A stretch of DNA of 64,000 nt from Halorubrum hochsteinianum (GCF_023702125.1 NZ_CP098415.1:2480001-2544000); one strand, 5' to 3'. Shown: positions 1 to 9,127, numbered from the stretch's first letter. Numbers and translations: made by a program. The notes: generated by a model not told the origin, from the sequence alone.

Positions 1-531
1 CTGGCCGGTCGTGGTCGGCACGCCGTCGTCCATCCAGTCCTTCGAGAGCCCGTGGACGTGGAACGTGTGCGGCCGGTTGTGCTCGGTGTTGTCGTAGGTG
101 ATCTCCAGTTCGGTCCCCTCCGTCACGCGGAGGAGGGGGCCGGGGACGCTGGGGTCCGTGTCCGGCGTCTCCCACGCCCAGACCTCCGGCAGCTCCCACG
201 GACCGCCCTGCGCGTTCTCGCCGAGCAGCGTGTGGCGACACGCCCGCGTGGACATGGTGATCGCACCGTCGCGCTCGTCGAGGTCGACGGTCGTCCGCGG
301 CGTCGTGTACGGGTGGTCCGTCTCGACGGCGGTCGAGTCGCTCCCCGACCAGTCGTCGACCTGTCGTGCGGCCTTGCCGCCGTCGTCCCCGCTCCCGGAC
401 TCCGCGGCGTTCTCGGCGTCCGACTGCGGGGCACCGCACCCCGCGAGCCCGACGGTACCCAACGCGGCCGTCGCGGAGAGGAAACTGCGCCTGGAGGCGG
501 TACGCGAGCCGAAGATGTTCCCGTCGTTCAT
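1..531 (-). CDS. Multicopper oxidase, N-terminal part (cut by window edge)
   Basis: The ATG is at 531 and the frame stays open to base 1, so only the first 177 residues are present. The N-terminus has a twin-arginine stretch (RRSFLSATA) followed by the lipobox LAGC, so the protein is probably exported folded and lipid-anchored. After a low-complexity linker comes a cupredoxin domain with PGPLLRVTEGTELEITYDN and then HTFHVHGLSKDWMDDGV. The HVH pair is the first type 2/3 copper ligand motif of multicopper oxidases. The substrate is unknown. Nitrite reductase is a less likely alternative, because the remaining copper motifs lie outside the window. Confidence 0.8.
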   Translation of the reverse strand, partial: MNDGNIFGSRTASRRSFLSATAALGTVGLAGCGAPQSDAENAAESGSGDDGGKAARQVDDWSGSDSTAVETDHPYTTPRTTVDLDERDGAITMSTRACRHTLLGENAQGGPWELPEVWAWETPDTDPSVPGPLLRVTEGTELEITYDNTEHNRPHTFHVHGLSKDWMDDGVPTTTGQ

Positions 532-657
532 CACACCCCCGTCTCGGCACCTCAACCGGTTAAGAAGCGCTCGGATGTTTCCCCCGTGAGAACCCGGTCT
601 CGAACCGTTGATTGTTTGTGTGCTCGATCGCCAATGGGGGGTCCTCCGCGTCGGCGT

Positions 658-1197
658 TCAGTCGTCTCCGTCGAGCTCGGCGACGATCCGCGTTCGGACC
701 GGTCCCACGTCGACCGGGGCCCACGCCTCCACGTCGTAGGTCACGTCGGCGAGCGTCTCCAGCCGGTCGGCGTCGCCGTCGCCTATCGCCTCGACCGCTT
801 CCTCCCGGAGCCGACCGAGGACCGCGTCCGCGAGCGCCTCGCGGTCGACCGACCGGTCCGGGACGTCGAGGATATGCGGGAGGTCCTCGGCCCCCTCGGG
901 GAGCGTCGGGAACGCCGCCGGCCCGACCGCGAGCGCGGACCCGTCCGCGGCGGCCTCCGTCCCGCCCCCCTCGTCACCGCCGGAGAGCGCGTCCTCCGGG
1001 GCCGGTACGAGCGCGTACTCCGCGACCGCGAGGTCGATGGCGGCGTCGATGGCCGCCTCGTCGACCTCGGCGCGCCGCTTGAACGCCAGTTCGGAGAGCG
1101 CCTCGGAGAGCTCTCCCCGCGTGAGCCAGCCGAACAGGTCGACGACGCCGGCGAGGTCGTCGCGGGCGGCGACGCTCGGCTCACTCGCGTCGGCCAT
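658..1197 (-). CDS. Conserved haloarchaeal protein of unknown function
   Basis: This is an acidic protein of 179 residues with no recognisable catalytic motif. The N-terminal third (DLFGWLTRGELSEALSELAF) looks like a small helical, possibly winged-helix-like, segment. A Gly/Ala/Asp-rich linker follows, then a C-terminal part beginning DLPHILDVPDRSVDREAL. Its ATG lies 2 bases after the stop of the upstream glycosyltransferase gene on the same strand, so the two are almost certainly cotranscribed and possibly translationally coupled. That makes a partner or regulatory role in glycerate glycoside synthesis plausible, but this is inference from position only. Confidence 0.75.
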   Translation of the reverse strand: MADASEPSVAARDDLAGVVDLFGWLTRGELSEALSELAFKRRAEVDEAAIDAAIDLAVAEYALVPAPEDALSGGDEGGGTEAAADGSALAVGPAAFPTLPEGAEDLPHILDVPDRSVDREALADAVLGRLREEAVEAIGDGDADRLETLADVTYDVEAWAPVDVGPVRTRIVAELDGDD

Positions 1198-1199
1198 CG

Positions 1200-2399
1200 T
1201 CAGTCCTCACCCGGGGCCGGCTCCGTCTGTCCGTCGTCGGTCGCCGCCTCGCTGACCGCGTCGTTCTCCGCGGCGACGTTGCCGACGCTCCGGTCGTCGC
1301 CGCGGACCGCGTCGAGGTCGTTCCGCGCCGCCTCCCGGACCTCGCTCGGGTCGACCGGGGCGCTCTCCCACGCCGGGAGCCGGGTGTCGGGGCCGGGTTC
1401 GTCGAGCGCCTCGGCGTAGGTCGCCACCTGCGAGCGCTCGTCGTCGCCGTCGTAGGAGAGCCCGTTGAACGCGGCGTCGGCGGCGTAGCCGTCGATCAGG
1501 GTCTCCGCGGCCTCGCGGTAGCGCTCGGGGAGGCCGTCGTAGCGCACGTCGACGCCCGCGTCCTCGACGGCGCGCAGCGTCGCCTCGCCGACCGCCCGGC
1601 TCATGTCGGCGAGGCCGGTCGGCCCCTCGACGGAGCGGTGGTCGTGTTCGTACCGCCCGAGGTCGACCTGCGCGCTGTCGGCGAAGCCGGCGCGGCCGAA
1701 CGCCTCGCCGAGCGTCCCGACCTCCAGCCCCCAGCCCCGCTGGACGCGGAGCCGGGAGACGAGGTCGCTCGTGGCCGCGAACTCCCCGGCGAGCGCGTAG
1801 CGGAACGCAGAGAGGTACCGCAGCACGTCCGGCTCCGCCCCGGGCGCGGCGTCGCCGAGCGCCCGGACGAGCGGTCGGAAGAACAGCCGGAACAGCCGAC
1901 CGTACAGCGAGCCGTCCTCGACGCGGGCGTAGTACCCCTTCGAGAAGGAGTAGCCGCGACCAAGCGGGAACAGCAGCCGGTTGACGAACGCCGACGAGTA
2001 GGTCTTCGTGTCGGCGTCGTGGACGACGACGAACTCCTCGTCGAGCGCGCGTCCCAGCGCGAGCCACACGTCGCGGCCCTTCCCCCGCTCGCCGTCGAGG
2101 CCCCGCGCGTCCAGCAGCGACGCGAGCCGGGGGCCGTCGCACCACAGCGTCTCGACGTCGAGGTCGAACCCGTCCAGCCAGTCGGCGAACGGCCCGGCGC
2201 GGTCGGCCGACGCCCGCAGCGGGACGATCACCCGGGCGGGGTCGACGGTCTCCAGCGTCGAGAGCACGCGGTCGGCCGCGAGGGTCCCGTACTCGCGTTC
2301 GGTCATCGGCACGACGACCGCCGCGCGGTCGGTCGGGGCGTCGGGCCGGTGGTCGGTCAACGCGTGAAGCGTCGTCACGCGCTCCTGAACGTACTCCAT
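1200..2399 (-). CDS. GT-A glycosyltransferase, glucosyl-3-phosphoglycerate synthase-like
   Basis: A 399-residue soluble glycosyltransferase. It has a nucleotide-binding start (AAVVVPMTEREYGTL, residues 26-40), a GKGRDVW segment at 107-113 and a DAD metal/sugar-nucleotide motif in VVHDADTKTY at 124-133. The segment RGWGLEVGTLGEAF fits glucosyl- or mannosyl-3-phosphoglycerate synthases, which join a sugar nucleotide to 3-phosphoglycerate on the way to glucosyl- or mannosylglycerate. The C-terminal 60 residues are acidic and low in complexity. No phosphatase gene for the second step is adjacent. The sugar donor cannot be told from sequence alone. It is the first gene of a two-gene unit with the 179-residue protein downstream. 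Confidence 0.8.
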   Translation of the reverse strand: MEYVQERVTTLHALTDHRPDAPTDRAAVVVPMTEREYGTLAADRVLSTLETVDPARVIVPLRASADRAGPFADWLDGFDLDVETLWCDGPRLASLLDARGLDGERGKGRDVWLALGRALDEEFVVVHDADTKTYSSAFVNRLLFPLGRGYSFSKGYYARVEDGSLYGRLFRLFFRPLVRALGDAAPGAEPDVLRYLSAFRYALAGEFAATSDLVSRLRVQRGWGLEVGTLGEAFGRAGFADSAQVDLGRYEHDHRSVEGPTGLADMSRAVGEATLRAVEDAGVDVRYDGLPERYREAAETLIDGYAADAAFNGLSYDGDDERSQVATYAEALDEPGPDTRLPAWESAPVDPSEVREAARNDLDAVRGDDRSVGNVAAENDAVSEAATDDGQTEPAPGED

Positions 2400-2507
2400 T
2401 TACCGATCACACGGGCGGGACGCCCAAAACAGGTGCGGTAGCGCCGACCGGTTCCGGGGGCCCCGCGGGACGCGTCGAGCCCGATGCGTCGGGTCTCCGC
2501 GAGGGGG

Positions 2508-3692
2508 TCAGGCCGCTCGCGTCGCGCCCGCCGCGCCGCCGGGGACGCGCCCGAGTCGGTACAGGACCGCGTACGCGGCGACGATGAGCGCCAGCCCGCC
2601 GGCGAGCGCGAGGAAGACGGCGTCGTACGTCGCGCCGGCCTCGATCGCCTCGCCGACGACCCACGACCCGGCCGCCTGCGCGGACATCATGCCGGCGGAG
2701 AACATCGCGTACGCCGACGCGCGGGACTTGTCGGGCAACGACGCGAGCAGGTACGTGTCGCCGGCGGGGAACAGCATGTGGATGGCGAAGCCGACGACGA
2801 CGCTCGCGGCGATCACCGCCGCGAGCCCCTCGGCGACGACGACGAGGACCACCCCGCCGACGAACGCCGTGACGATGCCGAGCAGGTACGGGACGTGCGG
2901 GAGCCGGTCCGCGAGGTCGCCCGAGACGAGGAAGGCGGGCACGCCGGCCACGAAGATCACCGTCAGGAGGTTCCGGGCGGTCGACCGGGGCAGATTCTTG
3001 TCGATCATGTACAGCTCGTAGAAGTTGAACAGCCCCTGCCAGACGAAGCTGGTGAGCCCCATCAGCACGACGCCGGCGAGGATCAGCTTCCACTCGCCGC
3101 GGGCGGCCGCGAGGAAGTCGGTGTCGCCCGCGCCGGCGTCCGGGAGGTCGGTCCGCTTCGCGAGGACGACGAAGAGGACCGTGCTGGCGGCCGCGGCGAC
3201 CGCCAGCCCGTAGAACGCGTACCGCCAGTCGTACCACAGCGCGACGGTGACCGCGGGCGCGGCGACGACGGCGGCGAGCTGGCTCGCCATGCCGTGGACG
3301 CCCATCACGCGCCCGACGCGCTGGGGGAACAGCTCCGAGATGAACGGGTTCGCGGCCACGAAGTAGACGCCGGAGGCCAGCCCGATCGCGAAGGCGGCGA
3401 CCATCAGCGCGAGCACGCCCGGTGCGAGCGCGACGCCCAGCGCGCCGGCGGTCAGCATCCCGCCGGAGACGAGGATCACGCTGCGCCGCGTGAAGCGGGT
3501 GAGCGCCCACCCCGCCGGGAGCCGCGGGGCGGCCGAGCCGAGCCACGCGAGCGTGACGATGAGGCCGGCGGTCCCCTCGCGGATCCCGAACGTGTCGATG
3601 AACTCGCCCACGAGGGGCGCGAACACCACCCGCGCGAAGTTGACGAGGAAGACTAAGGCGCAGAGCGATCCGAACAGCCGGGTCCGTGACAC
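2508..3692 (-). CDS. Major facilitator superfamily transporter
   Basis: A 394-residue protein with about twelve hydrophobic segments, the typical MFS length. The inter-helix loop between segments 2 and 3 reads WALTRFTRRSVILVSG and matches the basic loop of the superfamily. The start is taken as GTG at 3692, just before MSRTRLFGSLCALVFLVNFARV, because the hydrophobic first helix begins there; longer readings upstream are Arg-rich and unlikely. It sits alone between the glycosyltransferase and the small zinc-finger gene. The substrate cannot be inferred. The family call is secure. Confidence 0.88.
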   Translation of the reverse strand: MSRTRLFGSLCALVFLVNFARVVFAPLVGEFIDTFGIREGTAGLIVTLAWLGSAAPRLPAGWALTRFTRRSVILVSGGMLTAGALGVALAPGVLALMVAAFAIGLASGVYFVAANPFISELFPQRVGRVMGVHGMASQLAAVVAAPAVTVALWYDWRYAFYGLAVAAAASTVLFVVLAKRTDLPDAGAGDTDFLAAARGEWKLILAGVVLMGLTSFVWQGLFNFYELYMIDKNLPRSTARNLLTVIFVAGVPAFLVSGDLADRLPHVPYLLGIVTAFVGGVVLVVVAEGLAAVIAASVVVGFAIHMLFPAGDTYLLASLPDKSRASAYAMFSAGMMSAQAAGSWVVGEAIEAGATYDAVFLALAGGLALIVAAYAVLYRLGRVPGGAAGATRAA

Positions 3693-3865
3693 GGCGGCGA
3701 TTCCCCGCGCCGGGACACAAGCGTTGCGGAAGCGGTCGGCCGCGGCCGTGGAGCGCGTCCCGCCCGCCTTGACGACCGCGTCGCCGCGTCTGGCGTCGGT
3801 TTCGCCGCTCGCGTCAGACCGGCGTCGTACGGGGTTTTTATCCGGCCCGACGACGAACGACGGGT

Positions 3866-4036
3866 ATGAAATCCACGCGCAAGGGGCTCCGCGACGGCGA
3901 CCTCATGAAGGACACCTACGAACGGCTCAACTGCGCCGACTGCGAGCAGGTGTTGAAAAAGGAGAACGACCCCGACGAGGTGTTCTCGGTCCGGATCTGC
4001 CCGGAGTGCGGCGAGCGATTCAAGGAGCTTCGCTGA
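3866..4036 (+). CDS. Small zinc-finger protein, HVO_0758 type
   Basis: A 56-residue protein with two CxxC pairs, NCADC near residue 23 and ICPECG near residue 45, expected to bind one zinc ion. It begins MKSTRKGLRDGDLMKDTYERL and ends FKELR. Length and layout match the HVO_0758 family of haloarchaeal one-domain zinc-finger proteins, whose molecular role is not established. A TATA-like run (gtttttatcc) lies about 28 bases before the ATG, consistent with a leaderless transcript. It is transcribed divergently from the MFS gene. Confidence 0.9.
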   Translation: MKSTRKGLRDGDLMKDTYERLNCADCEQVLKKENDPDEVFSVRICPECGERFKELR

Positions 4037-4121
4037 CCGACCGTCTCGCGCGCGCGACACGGCCACGCCGCGCCGTTCGAGTCCCCGCTCACACCGTCGC
4101 TCTCTCCTCGCTTGCGGTCGT

Positions 4122-5477
4122 TCAGGAATTGATTGAGTCCGCGACCGACTCCGCCACCGCCTGCGCCTCGCCCGCGACGATCTCGATCCACCGATACCGG
4201 GTGTACGCCTCGACCGTCGACCGGGCGGTCCGGTCGGCCGCGGCGAGCGTGCCGTCAGGCTCCGTAAACAGCGACAGGAACACTGTCGCCAGCCATCGGC
4301 CGAGCGGGTTCTCGCTCCCGACGAGTCCCGTCGCCGCCGTGACCGCCGCGTCGCGCGCGGCGACTATCGCGGCCGCGTCGTCGGGGAACATCGTCTCCCC
4401 GTTCTCGACCCGGGCGGCGACGGCGTCGAGCGCACGGAGCCGCGTCCACGCGAGCGCGGTCCGTGTCAGCCCGGTTGCCGGATTGTCGGGTTCGTAGTTG
4501 CCGAACGCGACCGGGTCGAACCACATGTCGTCGAAGCTCCGGTACACCGCGCTCGACAGGAGGGCGTCGCTTGGCGCGCCCCGCGCGACCGCCCGCTCTT
4601 CGACGAACGCCTCCGTTCCCGGGTTGTGTCGGAGATCTTCGACATCCTCGCCGTGAAGCTCGCGGAGGCGATCGCCAACCGCCCGGCCGAGTCGGTTCAT
4701 CTCGCGGCGAAGCGGCGCGCCGACCGACACGGGGTCGGCGAGCGAAGCTTGATACCGGTCGCGGAGGTACCGCCCGGCCGCCACGTACGACTGGACCCGC
4801 TCCACGTCGCCGACCGCCTCGCCCGTCCGAAGCGGGTTCGCTCGGTCGCCGGGGTCCGCGTTCCCGCCGACCAGCGTCCGCCGCCGCGACTCGTCGTACC
4901 ACCGTTCGATCGGCCCGTACACCGCGGCCCCGACGAGCGGGTCGGACGCGGACCCGGGCAGCGTCTCCAGCGTGTCACCGGCCCGCCGCCGGACCGTCCC
5001 AGCGTCGGTGGCCACCGCCTCCGGGTCGCCCTCGGCGGTGACGCCGGCCCACGTGCCGACGGCGGTCGCGGCGTGGCCGCGCGCCGCGGCGTACCGCTCC
5101 GCCGCCTCCAGCGGGGGCAGCGACGCGTCCGGTCCCGGAAGCGCCTCGCGGGCCGCCGTCCGCTCCGTCTCGATCTGTTCGCGGATTTCGCCGTTCGGGA
5201 GCGTCTCCGCGGTCAGCGGCTCCGGGATCGGAGCGAGCAGGCGGTCGACGCGGTCGGCGAACGCGCTCGCGACCCGGGGCTCCACGTCGACCGGGACGAG
5301 CCGCGGCCGCGCCGGAACCGGCTCGTCGAACTCGCGCGGGACCGCGTCGACGTCGAGCGACGGCGGATCGGTCCAGAACCGCGGCTCGTCGCCGACCCCC
5401 GAGCAGCCCGCCAGCGCGCCGAGGGCGACTGAACCGCCGGCCGCGAGCGCGTCGCGCCGGGTGAGCCGGTCCGTCAC
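4122..5477 (-). CDS. Tat-exported lipoprotein of unknown function
   Basis: A 451-residue protein starting at GTG 5477. The signal has RRDALAAGGSVALGALAGC, which is a twin-arginine motif plus a lipobox Cys at about residue 25, so it should be anchored on the outside of the membrane. The mature part is mainly helical with repeated Glu/Arg/Ala heptads and no enzyme motif I recognise. It overlaps the upstream lipoprotein gene by four bases (GTGA), so the pair is cotranscribed and translationally coupled. The two products probably work together at the cell surface. Confidence 0.8.
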   Translation of the reverse strand: MTDRLTRRDALAAGGSVALGALAGCSGVGDEPRFWTDPPSLDVDAVPREFDEPVPARPRLVPVDVEPRVASAFADRVDRLLAPIPEPLTAETLPNGEIREQIETERTAAREALPGPDASLPPLEAAERYAAARGHAATAVGTWAGVTAEGDPEAVATDAGTVRRRAGDTLETLPGSASDPLVGAAVYGPIERWYDESRRRTLVGGNADPGDRANPLRTGEAVGDVERVQSYVAAGRYLRDRYQASLADPVSVGAPLRREMNRLGRAVGDRLRELHGEDVEDLRHNPGTEAFVEERAVARGAPSDALLSSAVYRSFDDMWFDPVAFGNYEPDNPATGLTRTALAWTRLRALDAVAARVENGETMFPDDAAAIVAARDAAVTAATGLVGSENPLGRWLATVFLSLFTEPDGTLAAADRTARSTVEAYTRYRWIEIVAGEAQAVAESVADSINS

Positions 5478-6127
5478 GCCCCGTCACCTCCCTCGCCGAT
5501 CGCGGTCTCGTTCCCGGGGACGGTCGCGTTCCCGTCGATCACCGCGTACTCGGTCCCCGTCCGCTGACACGGTGACCGACCGCTGGCCCCGGAGCCGGTG
5601 AGCCGGCCGTCGAGCGTGACCGGAAGCCGGAATATCAGCGCGAGGACGACCCGCGTGTCGGCCTCGCACGCCTCGTCCGGCGGTCGAAGCTCCCGGCAGT
5701 AGTCGTACTCGACGTGCCCGGGATCCCACGAGACCGAGTGGATATCGAGGCGTTCACACGACTCGACGCCGGCGGGCGCGACGTACACCGTCTCAGCGTC
5801 GAAGTCGGTCTCGTCGAGGAACGAGCGGAGTCGCGAGCGGTCCGCGTCGGCGACGCCCTCGGCGACGGTCAGCTCGGCCGCCCGGTCCGCGCTCGTGACG
5901 AGTTCGCTCCTGACCGCAACCGGGCCGCCCTCGTCGTTGGTTTCGCTTCCGTCGACGAGGACGCGCTCGCCGTCTGGGTTCCGGATCTTCAGTACGGCCG
6001 GGTCGGTCTCCGTGCCGGAGGTCTGCCGCTGGACGGACTCCGAATTCGGGTCGCCTGCGCCGCCGAGACAGCCGGCGAGGACGCCGACCGAGAGGCTGCC
6101 GAGGAGGGCTCGTCGCGTCGGGGGCAT
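5474..6127 (-). CDS. Tat-exported lipoprotein of unknown function
   Basis: A 217-residue protein with the N-terminus MPPTRRALLGSLSVGVLAGC, a short twin-arginine signal and a lipobox Cys at residue 20. The mature protein is predicted as a mostly beta domain. Four Cys (in VESCERL, YDYCREL, DEACEAD and SPCQRTG) could form two disulfides outside the cell. It is the first gene of a two-gene unit, with the 451-residue lipoprotein overlapping its stop by four bases. No known domain could be assigned. Confidence 0.8.
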   Translation of the reverse strand: MPPTRRALLGSLSVGVLAGCLGGAGDPNSESVQRQTSGTETDPAVLKIRNPDGERVLVDGSETNDEGGPVAVRSELVTSADRAAELTVAEGVADADRSRLRSFLDETDFDAETVYVAPAGVESCERLDIHSVSWDPGHVEYDYCRELRPPDEACEADTRVVLALIFRLPVTLDGRLTGSGASGRSPCQRTGTEYAVIDGNATVPGNETAIGEGGDGA

Positions 6128-6184
6128 GCGCGCCGCTTGCGTCGGTCCCGATAAACCTCTTGTGGGGCCGCCGCCGCCCGCGGA

Positions 6185-7297
6185 TCACTCGAAGACGGCG
6201 TCGAACGCCGACGCGCCGAGCGGGTCGAACGTCCCGGCGGCGACGTTCTCGCGGACGTGATCCGGGTTGGCCGTCCCCACCAGCGACGAGGTGACGCCGG
6301 GCGCGCTCCGCGCGAAGTTGAGCGCGCGCTGGGCGGGCGTCTCACCCGCGAGCGTCGCGTCGACGTCGGCCGGGATCGCGCCCTCGACCGCCAACTCGCC
6401 CTGTCCGATGCTCGCGCTCGTCACCACCGAGAGCCCGGCCTCGTGGGCGAACGAGAGCGTCGAGACCGGCCCCTCCGCGTCGGCGTCGGGCGGCGCGGGC
6501 TGGTTCCGCCGGGTGAACGCGTCCGCCATCGCGACGTTGAAGGGGAGCTGGATCGCCGCGAACCCGTGGTCGTCGTCGGGACCGACCGCCTCGCCGGCGC
6601 GCTCGGCCCGCGAGAGCACTTCCGCGAGCGAGAGGTACGCGTCGTCGCCCTCGGGAACCCGGAACGCGTCCCACGTCGCGACGCCGTAGGCCCCAAGGTC
6701 GCCCGCGGCGCGCCGGCGTTCGAGCGTCTCGAAGCCGGCTTCGAGCAGGTCGTACACCTCCTCGCGCGACCGGGCGGCGAGCTGCGTCTCCGGGTTGTGG
6801 ACGTAGTAGCAGTCGACCGATTCGAGCCCGAGCCGGTCGAGCGAGCGGTCGAGCGACCACTCTAAGAACTCGGGCGTCACCGCGTGCGCGCCGTTCGCGA
6901 GGTCGTCGGGGGCGACGATCCCGGGGTCGACGAACCGCTCGCGGACGTACGCGCTCGGGTCGTCGGGGCGCTCGCCGTCGAACGGGAGGAAGCCCCCCTT
7001 CGTCGCGACGACCACCGACTCGCGGTCGACGGGGGCGTCGCGGAGCGCCTCGCCGACGACGCGCTCTGCGCGGCCGCAGCGGTAGTTGGCCGCGGTGTCG
7101 ACGTGGTTAACGCCCGAGCGCAGCGCCAGTCCGATCGCCTCGCGCGAGGCCTCGTCGACGGCGGGCGTCGGCTCGCCGAGGTACGTCCCGATCCCGACGC
7201 TGGAGACGACTCCCGGCCCGAACCGGCGGAAGTACGTCCGGCCGAAGGCGTCGCCGAACTCGTCGCGGTAGTCCCAGAGGGCCTCGCGGGTTGCCAT
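6185..7297 (-). CDS. Aldo/keto reductase
   Basis: A 370-residue NADPH-dependent oxidoreductase of the aldo/keto reductase fold. The catalytic tetrad can be read as Asp in GVNHVDTAANY, Tyr in the same segment, Lys in VATKGGFLPF and His in VDCYYVHNPET. A C-terminal segment (SSLVGTANPDHVRENV) matches the cofactor-binding end of the family. The start is placed at the ATG at 7297 (MATREALWDYRDEFGDAF), because upstream in-frame sequence is Arg/Ser-rich and unlike coding sequence here. The natural substrate is unknown. The gene is divergent from dacZ. Confidence 0.9.
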   Translation of the reverse strand: MATREALWDYRDEFGDAFGRTYFRRFGPGVVSSVGIGTYLGEPTPAVDEASREAIGLALRSGVNHVDTAANYRCGRAERVVGEALRDAPVDRESVVVATKGGFLPFDGERPDDPSAYVRERFVDPGIVAPDDLANGAHAVTPEFLEWSLDRSLDRLGLESVDCYYVHNPETQLAARSREEVYDLLEAGFETLERRRAAGDLGAYGVATWDAFRVPEGDDAYLSLAEVLSRAERAGEAVGPDDDHGFAAIQLPFNVAMADAFTRRNQPAPPDADAEGPVSTLSFAHEAGLSVVTSASIGQGELAVEGAIPADVDATLAGETPAQRALNFARSAPGVTSSLVGTANPDHVRENVAAGTFDPLGASAFDAVFE

Positions 7298-7451
7298 GTC
7301 TGACCCTCGGTCCGGGCGGAATAAAAGCGGCGCGTCCGGCAGGCGTCCGGGCCGCGCGCGGCGTCGCCGACGCGGAGGTGAGCGGGCCGCGCGTTCGTCA
7401 GACGTGCGCACGACGCAACGACTATACGGGCACCTCGTCTCACCTGTGGTA

Positions 7452-8261
7452 ATGGCCTCGCTCACCGACCATCTGGCGGACCTCGTCGCGGACGTGGACG
7501 CCACGCTGCTGTTCTCGCCGACGAGTTCCTTCTACGAGCGGTTCGCGGACGACGGGGTCGAGGTCGTCGTCGTCGCCCCCGACAACGACGTCGACGCCGA
7601 GACGTTCGTCGAACTCCCCCTCCCGTTCGACAACGTCAAAGACCGGATCCGGTTCGGTATCGAGGGCGCGATGGACGAGGGGCTGCTCGCGGAGGGCGAC
7701 GAGGTCGCCTGCGTCGCCTCCGTCTTCGACGGCGGCTCCGACGCGGTGATCCGCGTCACCGTCGACGAGGGGATCCACACGGGGATCTACGACCTGTTCA
7801 CCAACTCCCGGGCGGAGCCGAGCGTCATCCGCGACGTGTTCGAGGTCGCGATCGAACTCGGACAGAAGGGACAGAAGGGGAAGCCGGTGGGCGCGCTGTT
7901 CGTCGTCGGCGACGCGGGGAAGGTGATGAACAAGTCGCGGCCGCTGTCGTACAACCCCTTCGAGAAGTCGCACGTCCACGTGGGCGACCCCATCGTGAAC
8001 GTCATGCTCAAGGAGTTCTCGCGGCTCGACGGCGCGTTCGTCGTCTCCGACTCCGGGAAGATCGTCTCCGCGTACCGCTACCTCGAACCCGCCGCCGAGG
8101 GCGTCGACATCCCGAAGGGGCTGGGCGCGCGCCACATGTCCGGCGCGGCGATCACCCGCGACACTAACTCGACGTCGATCGTGCTCTCCGAGTCCGACGG
8201 GCTGGTCCGGGCGTTCAAGGCGGGCGAACTCGTCTTGGAGATCGATCCGGAGGAGTACTGA
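7452..8261 (+). CDS. dacZ: Diadenylate cyclase DacZ (c-di-AMP synthase)
   Basis: A 269-residue archaeal diadenylate cyclase that condenses two ATP into cyclic di-AMP. The C-terminal DAC domain (about residues 115-250) shows the catalytic DGA motif in FSRLDGAFVVSDSGKI (DGA at 193-195) and the ATP-binding RHMS motif at 227-230. The N-terminal 110 residues form the alpha/beta domain typical of the archaeal type. The start is the ATG at 7452; a TATA-like gactatacgg lies about 28 bases before it. A mechanosensitive channel-like gene follows after 3 bases, which fits the known link between c-di-AMP and osmotic balance. Confidence 0.93.
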   Translation: MASLTDHLADLVADVDATLLFSPTSSFYERFADDGVEVVVVAPDNDVDAETFVELPLPFDNVKDRIRFGIEGAMDEGLLAEGDEVACVASVFDGGSDAVIRVTVDEGIHTGIYDLFTNSRAEPSVIRDVFEVAIELGQKGQKGKPVGALFVVGDAGKVMNKSRPLSYNPFEKSHVHVGDPIVNVMLKEFSRLDGAFVVSDSGKIVSAYRYLEPAAEGVDIPKGLGARHMSGAAITRDTNSTSIVLSESDGLVRAFKAGELVLEIDPEEY

Positions 8262-8264
8262 CAG

Positions 8265-9053
8265 ATGTCCGCGGTCCCGACAGCCCTCTCGGAGTTCGTT
8301 CGCGCGGTCCCCGACCGGCTCTGGCTGGCGCTTTTCGTCCTCGTCGTCGGGCTCGTGTTGGCGTACCTCGTCGGCGTTATCAACCGCCGGCTGCTCCGCC
8401 GCGCCGGCGTCCCCGAGGTGATCGAGGGGACGGCCTTCGAGCGGACGGCCCGCGAGTTCGACACCTCGACGGTGGGGATCTTAGCGAAGCTTTCGAGCTA
8501 TTTCATCCTCGCCGTCACCGTCATCGTCGCTCTCACCGTCGCGGACGTGAACTACCTCCAACAGTTCTGGTCGGGCGTCGCTGCCTTCCTCCCGCGGCTG
8601 TTCGTGGCGGCCCTCGTGCTCATCGTCGGGGTCGTCGTCGGCGACAAGACCGAACTGCTCGTCGCCGAGCGGCTCCGCGGGATCAAGCTTCCCGAACTCA
8701 GCGTGCTCCCGACGCTCGTAAAGTACAGCGTGGTGTACGTCGCCGCGCTCATCGCGCTCGGACAGGTCGGCGTCCAGACGCTCGCGCTCATCGTGCTGCT
8801 CGCGGCGTACGCGTTCGCGGTCGTGCTGTTCGCCGCGCTCGCGACGAAGGACCTCGTCGCCTCCGCGGCGGCCGGCGTCTTCCTCCTCCTCCGACAGCCG
8901 TACGGCATCGGCGACGAGGTGCGGGTCGCCGGCGAGCGCGGCGTCGTTCAGGAGGTCGACCTGTTCGTCACCCACATCGAGACCGACGGGGAGGAACACG
9001 TCGTCCCGAACCACGCCGTGTTCCGCGAGGGCATCGTGCTGATCCGGGGGTGA
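8265..9053 (+). CDS. MscS-like mechanosensitive channel protein, short form
   Basis: A 262-residue membrane protein with four or five hydrophobic segments, followed by the start of an MscS beta domain (LLLRQPYGIGDEVRVAGERGVVQEVDLFVTHIET and HVVPNHAVF). Unlike typical MscS channels it ends directly after the beta domain and lacks the C-terminal alpha/beta cytosolic vestibule. It starts 3 bases after the dacZ stop, so it is cotranscribed. The pairing suggests it works in the same osmotic-stress response, perhaps as a target or sensor for c-di-AMP; that is inference. Confidence 0.85.
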   Translation: MSAVPTALSEFVRAVPDRLWLALFVLVVGLVLAYLVGVINRRLLRRAGVPEVIEGTAFERTAREFDTSTVGILAKLSSYFILAVTVIVALTVADVNYLQQFWSGVAAFLPRLFVAALVLIVGVVVGDKTELLVAERLRGIKLPELSVLPTLVKYSVVYVAALIALGQVGVQTLALIVLLAAYAFAVVLFAALATKDLVASAAAGVFLLLRQPYGIGDEVRVAGERGVVQEVDLFVTHIETDGEEHVVPNHAVFREGIVLIRG

Positions 9054-9109
9054 TCGGCCCCCCCGCCCGCGCGCCGGATCCGAGTGCGGAACCAATGTAC
9101 GGGGCTGAG

Positions 9110-9127
9110 TTTTAGGCTAGCCTAAAA
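9110..9127. promoter_or_regulatory. 18-base perfect palindrome, metal-box-like operator
   Basis: TTTTAGGCTAGCCTAAAA is its own reverse complement. Its last base is the A of the ATG of the PAS histidine kinase gene. The TTAGGC/GCCTAA half-sites closely resemble the iron boxes bound by DtxR/IdeR-type metal-dependent repressors, a family also present in haloarchaea. If the transcript is leaderless, a bound repressor would cover both the transcription start and the start codon. A weak TATA-like aatgtac at about 9094-9100 has the right spacing. Confidence 0.75.

Noticed and set aside
7298-7504. Upstream extension of the aldo/keto reductase to 7504
   Set aside because: The extra 69 residues are Ser/Arg/Pro-rich and overlap the promoter and start of dacZ. 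The ATG at 7297 gives the family start.
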